Assembly (NCBI GenBank): GCA_031216445.1
Contig: CM062219.1
Location: 6,399,001-6,463,000 of the forward strand
Reading direction: 5' to 3'
From: Lateolabrax maculatus
Lineage: Eukaryota > Chordata > Actinopteri > Acropomatiformes > Lateolabracidae
DNA: 64,000 nucleotides
This document shows positions 22,401 to 35,900 of the stretch, piece by piece (position 1 is the stretch's first letter; each line of letters begins with the position of its first letter). Under the pieces are notes generated by a model that saw only the letters and a list, made by a program, of their open reading frames with translations, had not been told where the DNA came from and made no database searches. A program made the position numbers and the translations under genes.

Positions 22401-24380
22401 CTCCTCCCTGCTCCGGCCTCCCGGGGCAAAGCTGCGGCTGGTGGCCGTTAATCCAATAATAACACAAAATAAAGAAAAAACCTGTCTGGCCACCGTCCGG
22501 AAGCGTGTTTTTACGAGGGTGTTATTAGTGTGGGAGAGCCGGCCGTGTCACGCCGAGGCTGTCATCGCCTCCGAGGACCCGCGGGGTCGTGGTCCCTGTT
22601 GTCGGAGCCTGTCTCTATGGGGACGACCGGACTGTTATCTGCTGTCAGCTCGGCTGCGACGCACCGGTTCACCTGCTGGGGGCGCTGCAGGCTATCAGGG
22701 GTACTCCAGTCATTACACTCCATAACGTGGATTTACATGGACCCCCAAAGTGTTTAATATTTAGTACATTAAGAAGACTGTGTGGGGTGAATAATCATAT
22801 GAATTTAAATAGATTCAAGGCTAATTTCTTGTTATTCTCATCCTCATTATTTGAGAAATGATTTAAATTCTATTCATTATTATTATTATTAAAACATTTT
22901 ATCATGTTTTTTATTTAATTATAGAAATGTTTATGTATGTGATATTTTTATTTCATAATGGCATTTTTTTATTTTATTTTTTTGCCAAGTAAAAATAATA
23001 ACTTTTAAAGAAAAGGAGAAGTTAACCAACGCCGACACCAAAATACAGGCATCGGATCTGAATAAAACATGCAGGAAATACTTCAAACAACAGTAACCTA
23101 TAAAAGAAATTGATACAAAAAAATTAAATTGATTTTAAAAATGCTATTTATAGGAATAAATAGTAATAGAAAAGGCAGAGAGAAAAAAGATGGGAACGGA
23201 AAAAAAAAAAACGTGGGGGTGACCATAAGCAAAGTAGCACACATGTTTTTTACATGCACACACACATATACACACCACCACCTTGACATATACAGAATGC
23301 AAAAAGCAGAATACTTATATTATCAAGAGTCCTCTGGTCAGCACCACGGACAGCGGCCCAGTGAGACACAGCCTGCAGCTTTAATGCTGTTCAGTCAATA
23401 ACTAATAAAGGCACTGGATGGTCTGCAATGGCTGATGGGATACTCTGAGCCTCAAGTAAGCTGTAAAAAGTGCTATACACACCACTACTTACATTCACCA
23501 CTACCAAATCTCCCTTTCACTGAAATTGTGAAGTTTATGATATTTAATTGATGAATGAATAAAATCAAATGATCCCATTGTTGTTTCTACCGGTTAAACA
23601 GCACAACAAGTATAGATTCCTGTGATGTGCCTGTGCTCACAGGAAGAGATTAATACAGACAGAGCTCTAGTGGATCAAATGGTATCGGGAAAAAATCGAC
23701 AAACTAGCCCTTGTTTTCTCATTGTGATAGGAGAGTTGATCTGAATAGATTCACGAGTGTTCAAAGTCAATTTCAGCTGTGCACAAATAGATTTTTTAAC
23801 TCCAGATTCCAAATACTTCATGATAACTATCATGAAGTATTTACATCTATAGATAACAATGGAACCCCAGAAAACTAGGAAATGCATATACAGTAGTCAT
23901 TCCAGGTAACCTAAAATATGTCATTTTGTGTGGAAAAATGACCAAGCATCCATGTTAGGTATGTCTTACATTGAATCTCATTCTAATACTCGCTCTTTAG
24001 CTATTTCTGTATATTTCTAAGGATCCAGCACACATCATCAGAAAACACAGAACACATACTTTAACAGGTAAACCATATAGGTAAAGGATAGCATGAACAG
24101 CCTGTTGCTCCTAAACTGGCTATGTTTTTTGTGGTGGCATCCACAAATCTATTCCCGTCTAAAATCTCTGCCGAAATAAAATAGAATGAGTTTCAGCGAC
24201 AGATGCTGTCTCCACTGTGGTACTATCAGGCTGTCACCAGTGGGGGGCATCAGACACCAACACCTGGATGGATGTTGCTTTCAATTTGAGGATCTACAGA
24301 TGACGTTCACATACTGTCAGCTACATAATATTTCTGAAAAGATTAAAACAAGAGAGGAAGCCATATCTTAAAGCTTAACA
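22400..24380. other. Intergenic spacer between camsap1 and notch1
   Basis: GC-rich up to about 22700, then AT-rich. No coding exon, tRNA or clear transposon was seen. It contains a perfect 14-bp inverted repeat at 23811-23842, listed separately. Confidence 0.55.
23811..23842. repeat. Perfect 14-bp inverted repeat (hairpin)
   Basis: Arm AAATACTTCATGAT (23811-23824), loop AACT, arm ATCATGAAGTATTT (23829-23842). No mismatch. Confidence 0.95.
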
Positions 24381-25659
24381 GCAGCTTTTATTGAATCAAG
24401 ACCATTTTTACAAAACATTTATAATCAGGAAATACTTCTTTGCAAACTACAACTTTGCATGGACATTGATTTTGAATTACATCTTTTCTTAAAAACCTCT
24501 TTATCTCTGAATTAGTTTATAAAACATGACATTTAGACACTTTAAACCACACTCCCTTACAAAGTGCAGGTGGTGTCATTAAACACACAAAAGGTCCCCA
24601 TTTCTTTTACAAACAATGTTTTCCACCCCGAAGACATTTTTTACAAGAAATCTCACAAATGTGTCGTTTTCTTAGGAAAAACAAAAATCACACTGGCACT
24701 ATTATAAACTGTGGCAAATGTAACATTTCAACTTTCTACAACAGGTCTGCAATTTAACACTTAACAGGTTAAACATGGTAACCATAATCACTGATTTGGG
24801 ATACAATATGAAATAAAGAAACAGTTCTTGCATCATAAATGATCACAGATCAATTCGTAAGCACCAGTCCAGACCATTATTCAATAAAAATAGGCTCAGG
24901 TTGATCCAGATGCATTTTCTGCTCATTTTGAAAAGCATCTCTCAACTGATAAGGGATATTTGTTCTGTGCTTTCAGGTCCCAAATCTCCAAAGTAAATTC
25001 CAAAAACTCTGCTCAGTTACTCTCGTTGTCATTTTGCCATGAGAGGACAGTGTAGCAAGTAACATTATGAAAGGTGACACTTTATATATATATTTGATCA
25101 GCATCTAACACAGATTCAGTGATAAGACTAAGTGAAATGTAGTTCAGTAACAAAACCTGTGTCACTTAAAAAGACAAAGGAGGTTAAAATATAATTAATT
25201 AATACTGAAAAATTTAAAATAATCTATAAAAGTTGAAAAAAAATCTGTACAAACATAATACAAATCCCATAAAATAAAATTTGTGAAGACCGATGCATCA
25301 AAAGATTAAAATAAATCCAGTGGATATAGCAACACAAGACACAAATAAATAGCCAGTGTACACATCTAGGAGTCTTTTTTCCGATATACACTCCTTTAAA
25401 ACAGTTTCTAATCTCCCCATACATAGCAGAACAAAAAAATAAAAAAAGCATAAATATAAAAGCATCTTCTTTATATTTCAGGTCAAAAAAAGCACATAAA
25501 TAAATACAAAATTACTAAAACTGTTCTTATCGTTAGTATAAAAACCAATAATAAAAAAGGAGCATGTTCAGTCTTGAGACAGGTTTGTCACTCTGTTTGT
25601 CTTTCTGTATGAACTTATATATTTATACCACTAAAGAGTTTTGTCCATTTTACGAGTCT
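24375..25659 (-). other. notch1: notch1 3'UTR
   Basis: AT-rich sequence between the TAG at 25660-25662 and the poly(A) signal at 24387-24392. No coding potential. Confidence 0.6.
24387..24392 (-). terminator. notch1: notch1 poly(A) signal
   Basis: TTTATT on plus reads AATAAA on minus, about 1.27 kb beyond the notch1 stop. Cleavage would fall near 24365-24375. Confidence 0.55.
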
Positions 25660-26916
25660 CTACTTAAACTGATCTGGGATCAGATTCATCTGTGAATGGA
25701 TACTTGTAGGCGGGCTAGAGATGCCTTCTGACCAATCAGACATGTTGGAATGTGGGGACGAGCTGGACCATTGGTCTGGGGAGCCAGGGGAGGGAGTTAG
25801 AAACGGGTGGTCAGGCACCTGCAGCTGGTGGTTAGGTGTGTTGTCCATGGGGCCGGAATAGCTGTGCTGGGAGGGAGGGGTGAGAAATTGGGTGCCAAGG
25901 ATCTGCGTTTCCTGGGGCATTACAGTGTGAATAGGCATAGAGCGGCCGTTGTTTTGCTGCATGTCGGAGCCATTCAGCTCGATGTTTGGGAAGCTCTGGT
26001 TGAGGGACTGCCCGGCTGTGGTGGAGTTGGAGTTCTGGTGCTGGAGCTGCCGCGAGTGAGCCTGCTGCATCATGTGTGCAGACGAGCTGAGGTGGCTGGT
26101 CTGCAGATTCTGATAGCCCATGATCTGAGACAGAGTGGCAGTGCTGACGCCATGCAGAGCACCCATCATGCTGTGGGACATAGGTGGCGCCTGGGTGAAG
26201 CTTCCCTGCTGGCCCACACCTGGGTGCATCCTGGAGACCCAGTCACACGGGCCTCCTCTGCTGCCACCTATGGATGTTGTACCCTGACTGTTGGGGCTGG
26301 ACACCGGCAGGTGGGAGAGACGAGGTGGGTTAGGGTCAAAAGACATACAGCCCATATCCTTACCCATGCTCATCTGCCCCATATGAGAGTCTCCATTGCC
26401 TTGTAGGTGATTCAGAGACATAGGTGGGGACTGCTGGAAGGGTGATGTCATGGGAGGCGAGGCCACATCAGACAAGTAGCCATGTGGTGACTCGAGGGAA
26501 TCAACCGGGGAGAGGACACCTGACGTGTCTAGCAAGTTACCCTTCCCATCTAGGGACTTTTTCTTCTTTGTTCTATTATCTTTGCCCCCATCTTTCCCTC
26601 CCTTTCCGCCGGAGCTAAGTTTGCGAACCTTCTTGACAGACAAGGTGGGCTTGAGATTACTAAGGTAGTCATTGGGGGAGCAGAGAGGTGGGGAGAGGCT
26701 GGAGGTGCTCAGGGGGCCGCTGTGAAGCCCGGGACTCCTAACCACGTTGTACTCATCCAGAAGGCGGACGATGTCATGGTGCATGCGTTCCTGGGCGATA
26801 TCTCTGGGCAGCTGATCGAGATGGTCAGTGATCTCACGATTGGCAAAATGTTCCAGAAGAACCTTGGCGGTCTCAAAGCTGCCTTCACGGGCTGCAAGGA
26901 AGATTGGTGTCTCTTC
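25660..26916 (-). CDS. notch1: notch1 exon 34 (last ankyrin repeats, TAD, PEST, stop)
   Basis: 1257 nt, residues 2061-2478 and TAG. Starts EETPIFLAAREGSFETAKVL; contains HHDIVRLLDEYNVVRSP, ESPHGYLSDVASPP, QFLTPPSQHSYSG and the degron region. Acceptor TTTTTAG at 26917-26923. Confidence 0.97.
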   Translation of the reverse strand, partial: EETPIFLAAREGSFETAKVLLEHFANREITDHLDQLPRDIAQERMHHDIVRLLDEYNVVRSPGLHSGPLSTSSLSPPLCSPNDYLSNLKPTLSVKKVRKLSSGGKGGKDGGKDNRTKKKKSLDGKGNLLDTSGVLSPVDSLESPHGYLSDVASPPMTSPFQQSPPMSLNHLQGNGDSHMGQMSMGKDMGCMSFDPNPPRLSHLPVSSPNSQGTTSIGGSRGGPCDWVSRMHPGVGQQGSFTQAPPMSHSMMGALHGVSTATLSQIMGYQNLQTSHLSSSAHMMQQAHSRQLQHQNSNSTTAGQSLNQSFPNIELNGSDMQQNNGRSMPIHTVMPQETQILGTQFLTPPSQHSYSGPMDNTPNHQLQVPDHPFLTPSPGSPDQWSSSSPHSNMSDWSEGISSPPTSIHSQMNLIPDQFK

Positions 26917-29900
26917 CTAAAAAGCAAACCAAAAAAAACAAACTGTTAATACACTAGGTACACTACTATGAATGCAACAACTTAAATACTTGTCTAATAG
27001 CTCCGTCACAGTCACATCATTTCACATGCCTTGTTGTCTTGCATGTCCTTGTTGGCACCATTTTTCAGCAGCACCATGGCAGCCTCCACATTGTTTACGG
27101 CCGCGGCCCAGTGAAGAGCAGATTTACCTGCAGACACGGTGAAAAGAGAGACGGTTGATTATCATATCAGCCCACCACATTGAGTGATCTTTACGGACTC
27201 ATTGAGGTGGATAAAAACGTTAGCTACCAGAATCATCGGTGGCGTTAGCATCAGCGTGGCAGTTGATAAGCTCTTCCACCATGCCCTCAACTGCCAGTCG
27301 GGCTGCCAGAATCAGCGGTGTTGTTCCGTCGTGCATGCGGGCGTCAAGATCGGTGGCGCGGTTTCGGATCAAAATCTGCAGGGACACAGACTTGTTTAGC
27401 CAAGGGTTTCAAGCTGCTGGACAAACTATATCAGAAATCAAAGCGTGGAGAGATATGAGACTCCTGTAAATGAAGGCGGTTACCTGGAACACTCCCTGTG
27501 CATCTGCAGACACAGCAGCGTGAAGCGGTGTGCGGCCCATGTTGTCCTGAACGTTGGCGTCGGCGCTGGACTCCAGGAGGCGTTTGGCAGCATCGGAGCG
27601 GGCGTACCGAGCAGCCAGGTGGAGGGCTGTCTCACCTGTGCGGTCAGTCTGGTTGTGGAGGTTGGCGCCCTGGTAAATGAAGTCGGAGATGATTTCTGCT
27701 GAGGGATCCTCTTCCTCTTCACTGTTACCAGTCTCCAGTCCTCCACCGCTGCAGGAGGCGATCATCAGGGGAGTGAAACCATCTGAAAGAGAAAGGGATA
27801 GGATTATTTCAAGTTCCCGTGTGTTATGTGTCATGTGTCTGTCTGTCAGATTACGAAATCTTTTCTTGGGGGTTTTTTCATGATGATGAATTCTGTAAAT
27901 CATCTAATAATACGAGTACATACCTGGTCCTCTAACATTGACATCCATGCAGTCATTCTCTATCTCTCCCTGGGGTGGAGTAGGAGCTATGGATGCAATG
28001 CGCAGGTCAGCTGCATCCAGATGCTGCTGTGTCCATTTCCTGTGGTCAGTACGGTCACTCAAATCCAACATGGCCTGCTCCTCAAACTGAAAGACACACC
28101 AATCATCACAACGTCAGCATCAGTAGCACACATGAAAACAGTTTCGTAAAACACAGTTAATGTAGACAAGATTCATATCAAATTGTTTGTCTTACCCTAA
28201 AGCGCCTGCAGTCTGGATCCTCATCATCCCATTCATTTTGATTGTCATCCATAAGATTTATGTCAGAGTTTTTCATAGGCCTGTTAAATAGAGGAGGCAG
28301 GTTAGACTAGTTACATGACATCAAATACAAAACATACATGACACAGTGAACTGCTGCCAGTCAAGGCTTAGAAAACACCCAGCTGCAGGCATAGTTGCCT
28401 TCATATTTAGCTTTCAAAGTCTACTTACTTCAGTCCAACAGAATCCTCTCCCAATGGCTCTCTGCGTTTCTTTTTGCTGGGCTCCGACACTTTGAATCCC
28501 TCAGGAAACCAGAGCTGGCCGTGCTCTCGTCGGCGCTTACGGGACACCAGAACACCAAGGCAGACGAAACCCAAAGCAGCCAAGCCCATGAAGACAACAT
28601 ACATTGGGTAAAGCTCTGGACTGCTGGGATTAGGTCTCACACCTGAAAAAGACAATCAAAGTCACTGAGTGTTCCTTAGGATTTAAACTTGGGGACCATT
28701 TGTAATGTAACATATTGAAAATATATATATATATATATACGAAAGGGCTGGAGATGAGTTACATACTGGTGACAGCTTCGATATAGGGAACGTTGAGATT
28801 CCCACTGGAGGCCAGTGCTCCAAGGAATGCAGCTACATCTGTGGCACTTTGGAAGCATTCAGTAGACTGCTGGTAACACTGACGGTTGTCAATCTCCAGG
28901 TACACAATAGACCTACATGCAGAAATGGGTGGAAACATTAACATTAAACACTTTCCTGTAATCCAAATACAAATCATTTTATTGCTTAAGACATTGTAGA
29001 TATGTTCTGCTAATGAAAATACATAATAATACATACATAATACTTTTTTGTGGCACCTACCCTTTGATTTGCATAGGATCTAGCTCTCTGCGTTTGCGAG
29101 GGCTGACCACGGCAGACACGCTTTCCTTCACTTGACCCAAAACGCTGGCTGGCATTGAAGCCCACTCTGGCCAGCCATCTGCGGAGCGCTTCAGCACGTT
29201 ATGTTTAACAAGGTCCTGTTCATTGCCATAGTAAGGGAAGATCATTGGTTCTCCTTTGGCATCACGGCGGAACACCACGTTGGTGTGGAGAACACTGCTG
29301 AGCTCTCTGAGGAAGGCTGAAGAACGATTCTTTAGCTGTTCTGGGGGAATATGGACCACCAGAACTAAGTGCCCGTCTGCCAGCTTCTCTGGCATGTTGT
29401 TGGCACAATCGAGGCCGTCCCATTCACACTCTGCATTGTTGCAGCCCTGGTCACAGTGACCATCAGCATAGTGGTCTTTACAGTACTGGTCATACAGCGG
29501 GCTGGAAGAAAGGAAGGAGATTGGATTAGTATTTCCTTATTGGCATTACTGCAAGAACACAAATACATGACAAATCCCAAAATATTCAGCAATTTCTCTG
29601 TTTTCAGCATTGTTCTCTGTTTTGTAGACTTACTTGCATTGTCCTTCCTGTCCCTGACAATCAAAGCCATCATAGAGACACCCAGGGCTGTTGCACTGGC
29701 CATCACACTTCCCATCGTTGAAGTAGCGCCAGCACTGCAGGGCCGCAGAGCAGTTTTGCCAAGGATCATCAAAATTAAGTGAGCAGTCTCCTCCATCCCA
29801 GCCGCAAGCATGGTTGTTGCACAGCGAGTCGCAGATATGGTTCCCGGCCCACTCGTCACACTGAGGAATCTCGCAGCTCACCTCCACTTCCGGAGGTGGG

Positions 29901-32900
29901 GTGATGTCCCGGCCAAAACCTCCGACAAAGGAATAGTCCAGGATGTGGCACAGCAGGCCGTTGAAATTGCTTGGGCAGCTGCACTGGAAGAAAGGCACGT
30001 CTGGGGTGATCTGACAAGTGCCACCGTTGTAGCAGGGGTTGGAGATGCAGAGGCTGTCAGTGGGGGTCTGACACTCAGGCCCAGTGAAGGTTGGTGGACA
30101 CAGGCAGCGTGGGCCTATGTGGCCTGACACACATGTACCTCCATTCCTGCAATTCAGACTCCCGCACAAGCGGGAGTCATACTCGCAAGAAGAGCCAGTG
30201 AAGCCCTAGAGGGATAGATTTGGACAGAGGTTAGGATCATTCTGCTATTCTTGAGAAAAAAAGGGATACTTAAAAGTATTTCTGAAGAGATAATGGTCCA
30301 AATGGATCACACAGCTGTACTCACAGGTGGACATTTGCAGATGAAACCATGGGGTGTGTTACTGGCAACAGCACATGATCCTCCATTCTTGCAGGGTCTT
30401 CCTTTACAGCCATCAAACACCTTGTCACAACGCTGACCTGAAGAACGGAGGCAAAATTGACATGTCACCATTTGTTCACCATTTAGACACTGCACACAGG
30501 CATATTGCAGTCTTGTTATATGCTGCTAGATCCACATCAGTACCTGTATATCCAGTGCGGCACTCGCAGCGGTAGCTGTTGGTGAGCTGAATGCAGTTGT
30601 AGGACCCTCTGGGGTCACAGGGGTCTGACAAACACTCGTTGACGTCACCTTCACAGCGCTCGCCTACGTACCCTGGAGGGCACATACATTGGTAGCCTCC
30701 AATGCGGTCCACACACTTGCCATTGTTGAAGCACTTGGGCTCGTTGGTCAGTGGGTCGGTGGAAGGGGTGCAGTCATCCAAATTAATTTCACAGTGGACA
30801 CCTACGGGAAACAGAAGCATTGGGTTAGATAATATCCATATCCTGATTTCTGTGGTCACATTTGTTTGTCATATGTATTTTTTATATTATACCTTGTGTT
30901 CCTCTGGGACAGGAGCACTTGTATGTGTTGATGAGGTCGATGCAGGTGCCTCCATTCTGACAGGGCTGTGACTGACATTCATTGATTTCTTTGGAGCAGT
31001 TTACACCGTGGTAGCCGGGGACACACTGACAGAGAAAAAAAAATCATTATAAGAATTATTTATTTATTTTTTTTTAATAATCAAATTTCTTTCAATAATT
31101 TTCAATTGTTGTATCTGTAGATTTCCATGTGATTTATTTTGTCCCAATTTAAATCAACCTACCTCACAACTGTAGCCTCCCAGATAATCAGTACAGACGG
31201 CTCCATTCTGGCAAGGATTGGGTGAGCATTCGTCCACTTGTTCCTGGCAGTAACTGCCGGTGTAGCCGGCCTGGCAGCGGCAGTAGTGCGTGCTTCCAGC
31301 GTCCAGACACTGGCCTGAGTTCCTGCACAGGTGAGCCACCTCCACCCCTGAAATCAACAAGGAAGGAGTTACAGAATGTACAAATTACAGACAGGATCTG
31401 TAGATTCGACAAGTTTAACATAAAAAGCAACATCCCATGATGGACAGTAACTTTTGGCTGGCTATCGTACCTTGCTGTTTGGCTGCGACCTCACAAGACA
31501 CACTGGGGATGTCACAATAAAGACCAGTCCATCCAGTCTGACACTGGCAGGTGTAAGAGGCCCCCTGCTGCCAGCATGAACCTCCATTTTTACAGGGGGA
31601 TGAATCACACCAGCGCACAAGATTCTAACAGGGCAAGAAAGAAAGAAAATATTTAATCAACTGTATAAATGGAGGCAATGCATAAAACCACCACAGAGCC
31701 CAACACAATTGACAAAAGAGGACTTCACCCTACCTGACAATTGAGTCCCATGTAGCCATGAGGACAGGTGCACTTGTACGTCCCATAACTGTCAAGGCAA
31801 GTACCTCCATTGAGGCAGGGTTTGGAGTCACACTCATTGATATCATATTGGCAGTAGCTGCCAGTGAATCCAGGTAAACACAGGCAGGTGAACGCATTGA
31901 TTCCATCCACACAGGTGCCACCATTGAAGCAAGAGCTGAAGAAACACAAGAAAATAAAAATGTTAAAACTTTTGTTAGACTTGCATTGGGTTGATTATTA
32001 TTCACTAAGTTTAACGGTTAAATAAGTACAGTAAATATTTGGATGAGGTGAGGTACCTGTCAGTGCAGTCGTTGGTGTTCATCTCGCAGTTGATGCCACT
32101 GAAGCCAGGCGGGCAGGTGCAGGTGTAGCTGTTGACACAATCAGTGCAGTTGGCGCCATTCCTACAGGGGTTACTCTCACACTCATTTATGTCCTGCTCA
32201 CATCTGCCACCACGAAACCCAGGCAGACAGGTACATGTGAAACTGTTGATGCCATCGCGGCACAGACCACCATTACTGCAAGGATCTGAAACACAGAAAA
32301 GAAGAAATAAAATCACAGTTATTTGGTAATGTTTTTAAATTGTAGAACACATGAGAACTTGCAATGGTGCAAATCTCTTCCTTACTTGGTTTGCAGTCAT
32401 CAGTGTCAGTCTCACACTTCTGGCCAGTGTAACCTGGCTGGCACTTGCACTGGTAACCACCCATAATGTTATGGCAAATAGCACTATTGCGGCATGGGCT
32501 CTTTACACATTCGTTGATATCAATCTCACATGTTTGACCTAAAGGGGAAGAGAAAGACAGTTAAAGAAAGGTTACTTACATTGTCTAGTGGAAGCAAAGA
32601 TTTATGGCCAGGTACACATGAAACAGGTGAATCAGAAATAGATGGATGGATGGATACCTTGCCATCCCTCAGGGCAGATGCAGGAGAAGCTCTGGTAGTC
32701 TTCAGATTCCTTACATATGCCACCATTTTTACAGGGTCTGGGGCTGCAGGGCGCCAGCAGAATCTCACAGTTTTCACCTGGTGGCAGGGAAAAAAAACAT
32801 CAGTGTTTGCATTGCACTGGTAATAAGGAGCAACTGCTTCAGACTTCAATATCAAACACCATGTCACAAAATTAATATTACATCTACATATGTTTCCAGA

Positions 32901-35900
32901 ACCCTGTAAAATATTTAATTGTGAAGAGTGACACAAATCCCAGTTTCCATCCCACTTCCTTATCCATTTCCATGACGACTTAGCCAAACAAGAAGGGCCT
33001 TCCTGTTTCCTGCTATTGTGTGATCACAGACAGGAAACAGGAAGTGGGAATTGGGCTTGGAGCAGACTCCAGTTCTCCGGCTTATATTAGCCACTGTGGC
33101 ATGTTATTCCAAAACACACACATACTGTTATCCCTGCAAAGCAGGCAGGCAGATATTTCCACACAGAGATGCCAAAAACAGACATCCCTGTTAGTGGCCA
33201 TTGGGTGATGTTTTCTAAAACAACATGAGATAGTTGAAGATAAGCCTTCTGTGTGGAAAGTTGAAGATTTTCTCTTTTCTCATTTTGAGACCCGTATGAA
33301 TCGTCGAGTCAGCAGCTAACTAAATTAAACAACCCAGTTAAAAGTCTAATCCTCTGCATGAAAAATAAACAGCTACATGTTGTACCAGTGTAGGGCAGCA
33401 AACAGTTGCACTTGTATCCAGCCACATCATCGATGCAGGTGCCCTGGTTGAGGCAGGGGTTGGAGGCACACTCGTTGATGTTAGTTTGGCAGTTAGGTCC
33501 TAAAGTGGCGGGATTAGAGAACACACTTGGGTTAGAGATGAGCTAACTGGGCACACACTCACTCTCAATGAGCAAGGCAAAAGAAAGGGTGTGATAACAA
33601 GTCATAGGGGGTTATAACTGACCAGTGAAGCCAACTCTGCATGTGCAGTGGTATCCGCTGGTCATGTCCTTGCAGGTCCCCCCGTTCATGCATGGGTTGG
33701 ACTCACACTCGTTGTTATTGATGTCACAGTTTGGGCCACTCCAGCCAGAGTCACAGGTACACTTGTAGCTTCAATGCAATGGAAATGTCAGGTAAGTGGT
33801 GATTTTCATTTTTATTTATTGAATTTCACTTGTACCGCTTTTTTTGCAGCTCGCTCATCTTAAAGTCTAGATCTGTGCTCACCCATTGATGAGGTCCTGG
33901 CATCGGCCGTGGATGCAGGGGTTGCTGCCACACTCATCCACCTGAGACAAACAAGTGACGTCGTTGTAGCCCTCTGGGCACAGGCAGGTAAAGCTGTTAA
34001 TGCCATCAACGCATGTGCCCCCGTTGTGACAGGGGTTGATGGCACACTCATCGATGTTGATGTTACACATTGCTCCTGAAAGACAATGAGATATGATTTT
34101 AGGACCACGCAGCATATATTCCTTTTGAAAGATGTGAATTGATAAATATCTTCACTGGCCATTATGAGTGCCCCACAGCTGGACACTTTGCTCCCTGATG
34201 TGGCATCCTTTGAGCCTATTTAAGCTGCTACCTGAGGTGCACTGTGTAGCTTTTGGACAATAGAGAGAGCTAACACCAAAGACCCCCTATAAATTCAACA
34301 GGCAGAAGCTGTAACAGCTCCAATGTGTGCCTAGCCTGGCGGCCCCTGGAGGCCCATTGGCCTATCCTCCATTGATTGAATGGGGCCCTGTTGAACAGGC
34401 AGAAGGAGGGTTTCAGCTGGATCTGGGTGGGGGGGGGGGGGGGGTTGTAGCTACTCTCCCTATTGACACACACACACCACCCCCCTCCCATCGAGGGAGA
34501 ACTAACCTCACCCAGAGCTGTTTGCAGGAACAGAAGGCCAGACCCATTTCACACACAGCCGAGTAACAATTAAACCCCCCTCTGATCCCCTACCCGGCTC
34601 CCTCCTCCTCCGCTCTTCATCAATCAGGAGGGGAGGGCCCAACTGCCTGATCTTCAGTTACAATAGTCCTCTGTCCCTCTGTGTCTCAGTCCCGCCGTGT
34701 CCTCCACACTCACCCCGTCAGCACAAAAAGATGGAGGGGAGGAAGAGGAGGAGGGATGCACAGAAGCCTGCACACACACACTTGTTCCTCCCTGCCCCCC
34801 TTCTAGCATAATCACACAGCCACTACCAGTCAGAACCGGCTCTGCTGGGCCATGAAAGGGAGGAAGACAAGAGCGGCCCACTTGTTGGGATAAGACTTTG
34901 TCACTAATGTTTTATATACACTAGTACATCACAGGTGGACGTGTGAAATAAGTGAAGTGAAAACAATTAAATCTGAGACATTTATGGGATTTGTCAATGT
35001 AGTTACACACGAATAAACATCAGATATGTGATTAAAGGGCAGGCTCTTTTCCTTTTAAAGTATCAGCTTACAGACTCTTTCCAGGCTCAACGTCACAGTC
35101 TTTTCAAATGGCAAACAAAGTTAGTGCTTTGTGTGTGTGTATCAGGTTGGGGACTGTGTTCCTTTCTCTATTCCCCCCCACCATCCCACACAAGCAATCT
35201 GACACCATTGTTCCGCAGGAGTGGACCCGCCAGCCACCTGTCCTACCTGCCCCTCCCAAAGCTCAGGGGACCATCCCCCTGCACCTGTAAACTCCTCCCA
35301 GTGCTCACCTGTGTAGCCGGGCTCACACGCACACTCGTAGCCGTTGATTTTGTCGATGCACCTCCCGTAGTCGCAGGGTTTGCTCTTACAGTCGTCCAGG
35401 TTCACCTCACAATTGAAACCTGCAGATTGGAACACATGTAAGCCAAGGGTATGAGGAAAATGTAGAAATAAATTTTAACTAGAAGAATCTGAATCAGTTA
35501 TAATATTGATGTCTAAAGTCTCACCTGCAGTGCCTTTGGGACAGGCACAAATATATGTGTTCTCCCTGTCCTGACAGGTTCCACCATTCTTGCAGGGCTG
35601 GCTTACACACTCATTGATGTTGGTCTCGCACAAGCGGCCAGTGTAGCCAGGGCGGCAGTAGCAGGTGAAGGAGGCTAGGCCATCCTTACAGGTGCCATAG
35701 TGGCAGGGGTCAGAGTAGCACTCGTTGATGTCAGTCTCACAGTGCTGCCCTGAGTAACCTAGACAGGAAAAAAGTGTTAAGTATTAATAGATGTTCATTT
35801 GGATAGAAAATTGGAGGAAATTTGCAAGAAAATTCAGAAAAGGCTATTGTTATGTTTACCTTCAGCACATTCGCAGGTGTACTTGTTGGGACCATCGGTA

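Noticed and set aside
26424..26618. Plus-strand open frames opposite the notch1 last exon
   Set aside because: Antisense shadows of a long coding exon.
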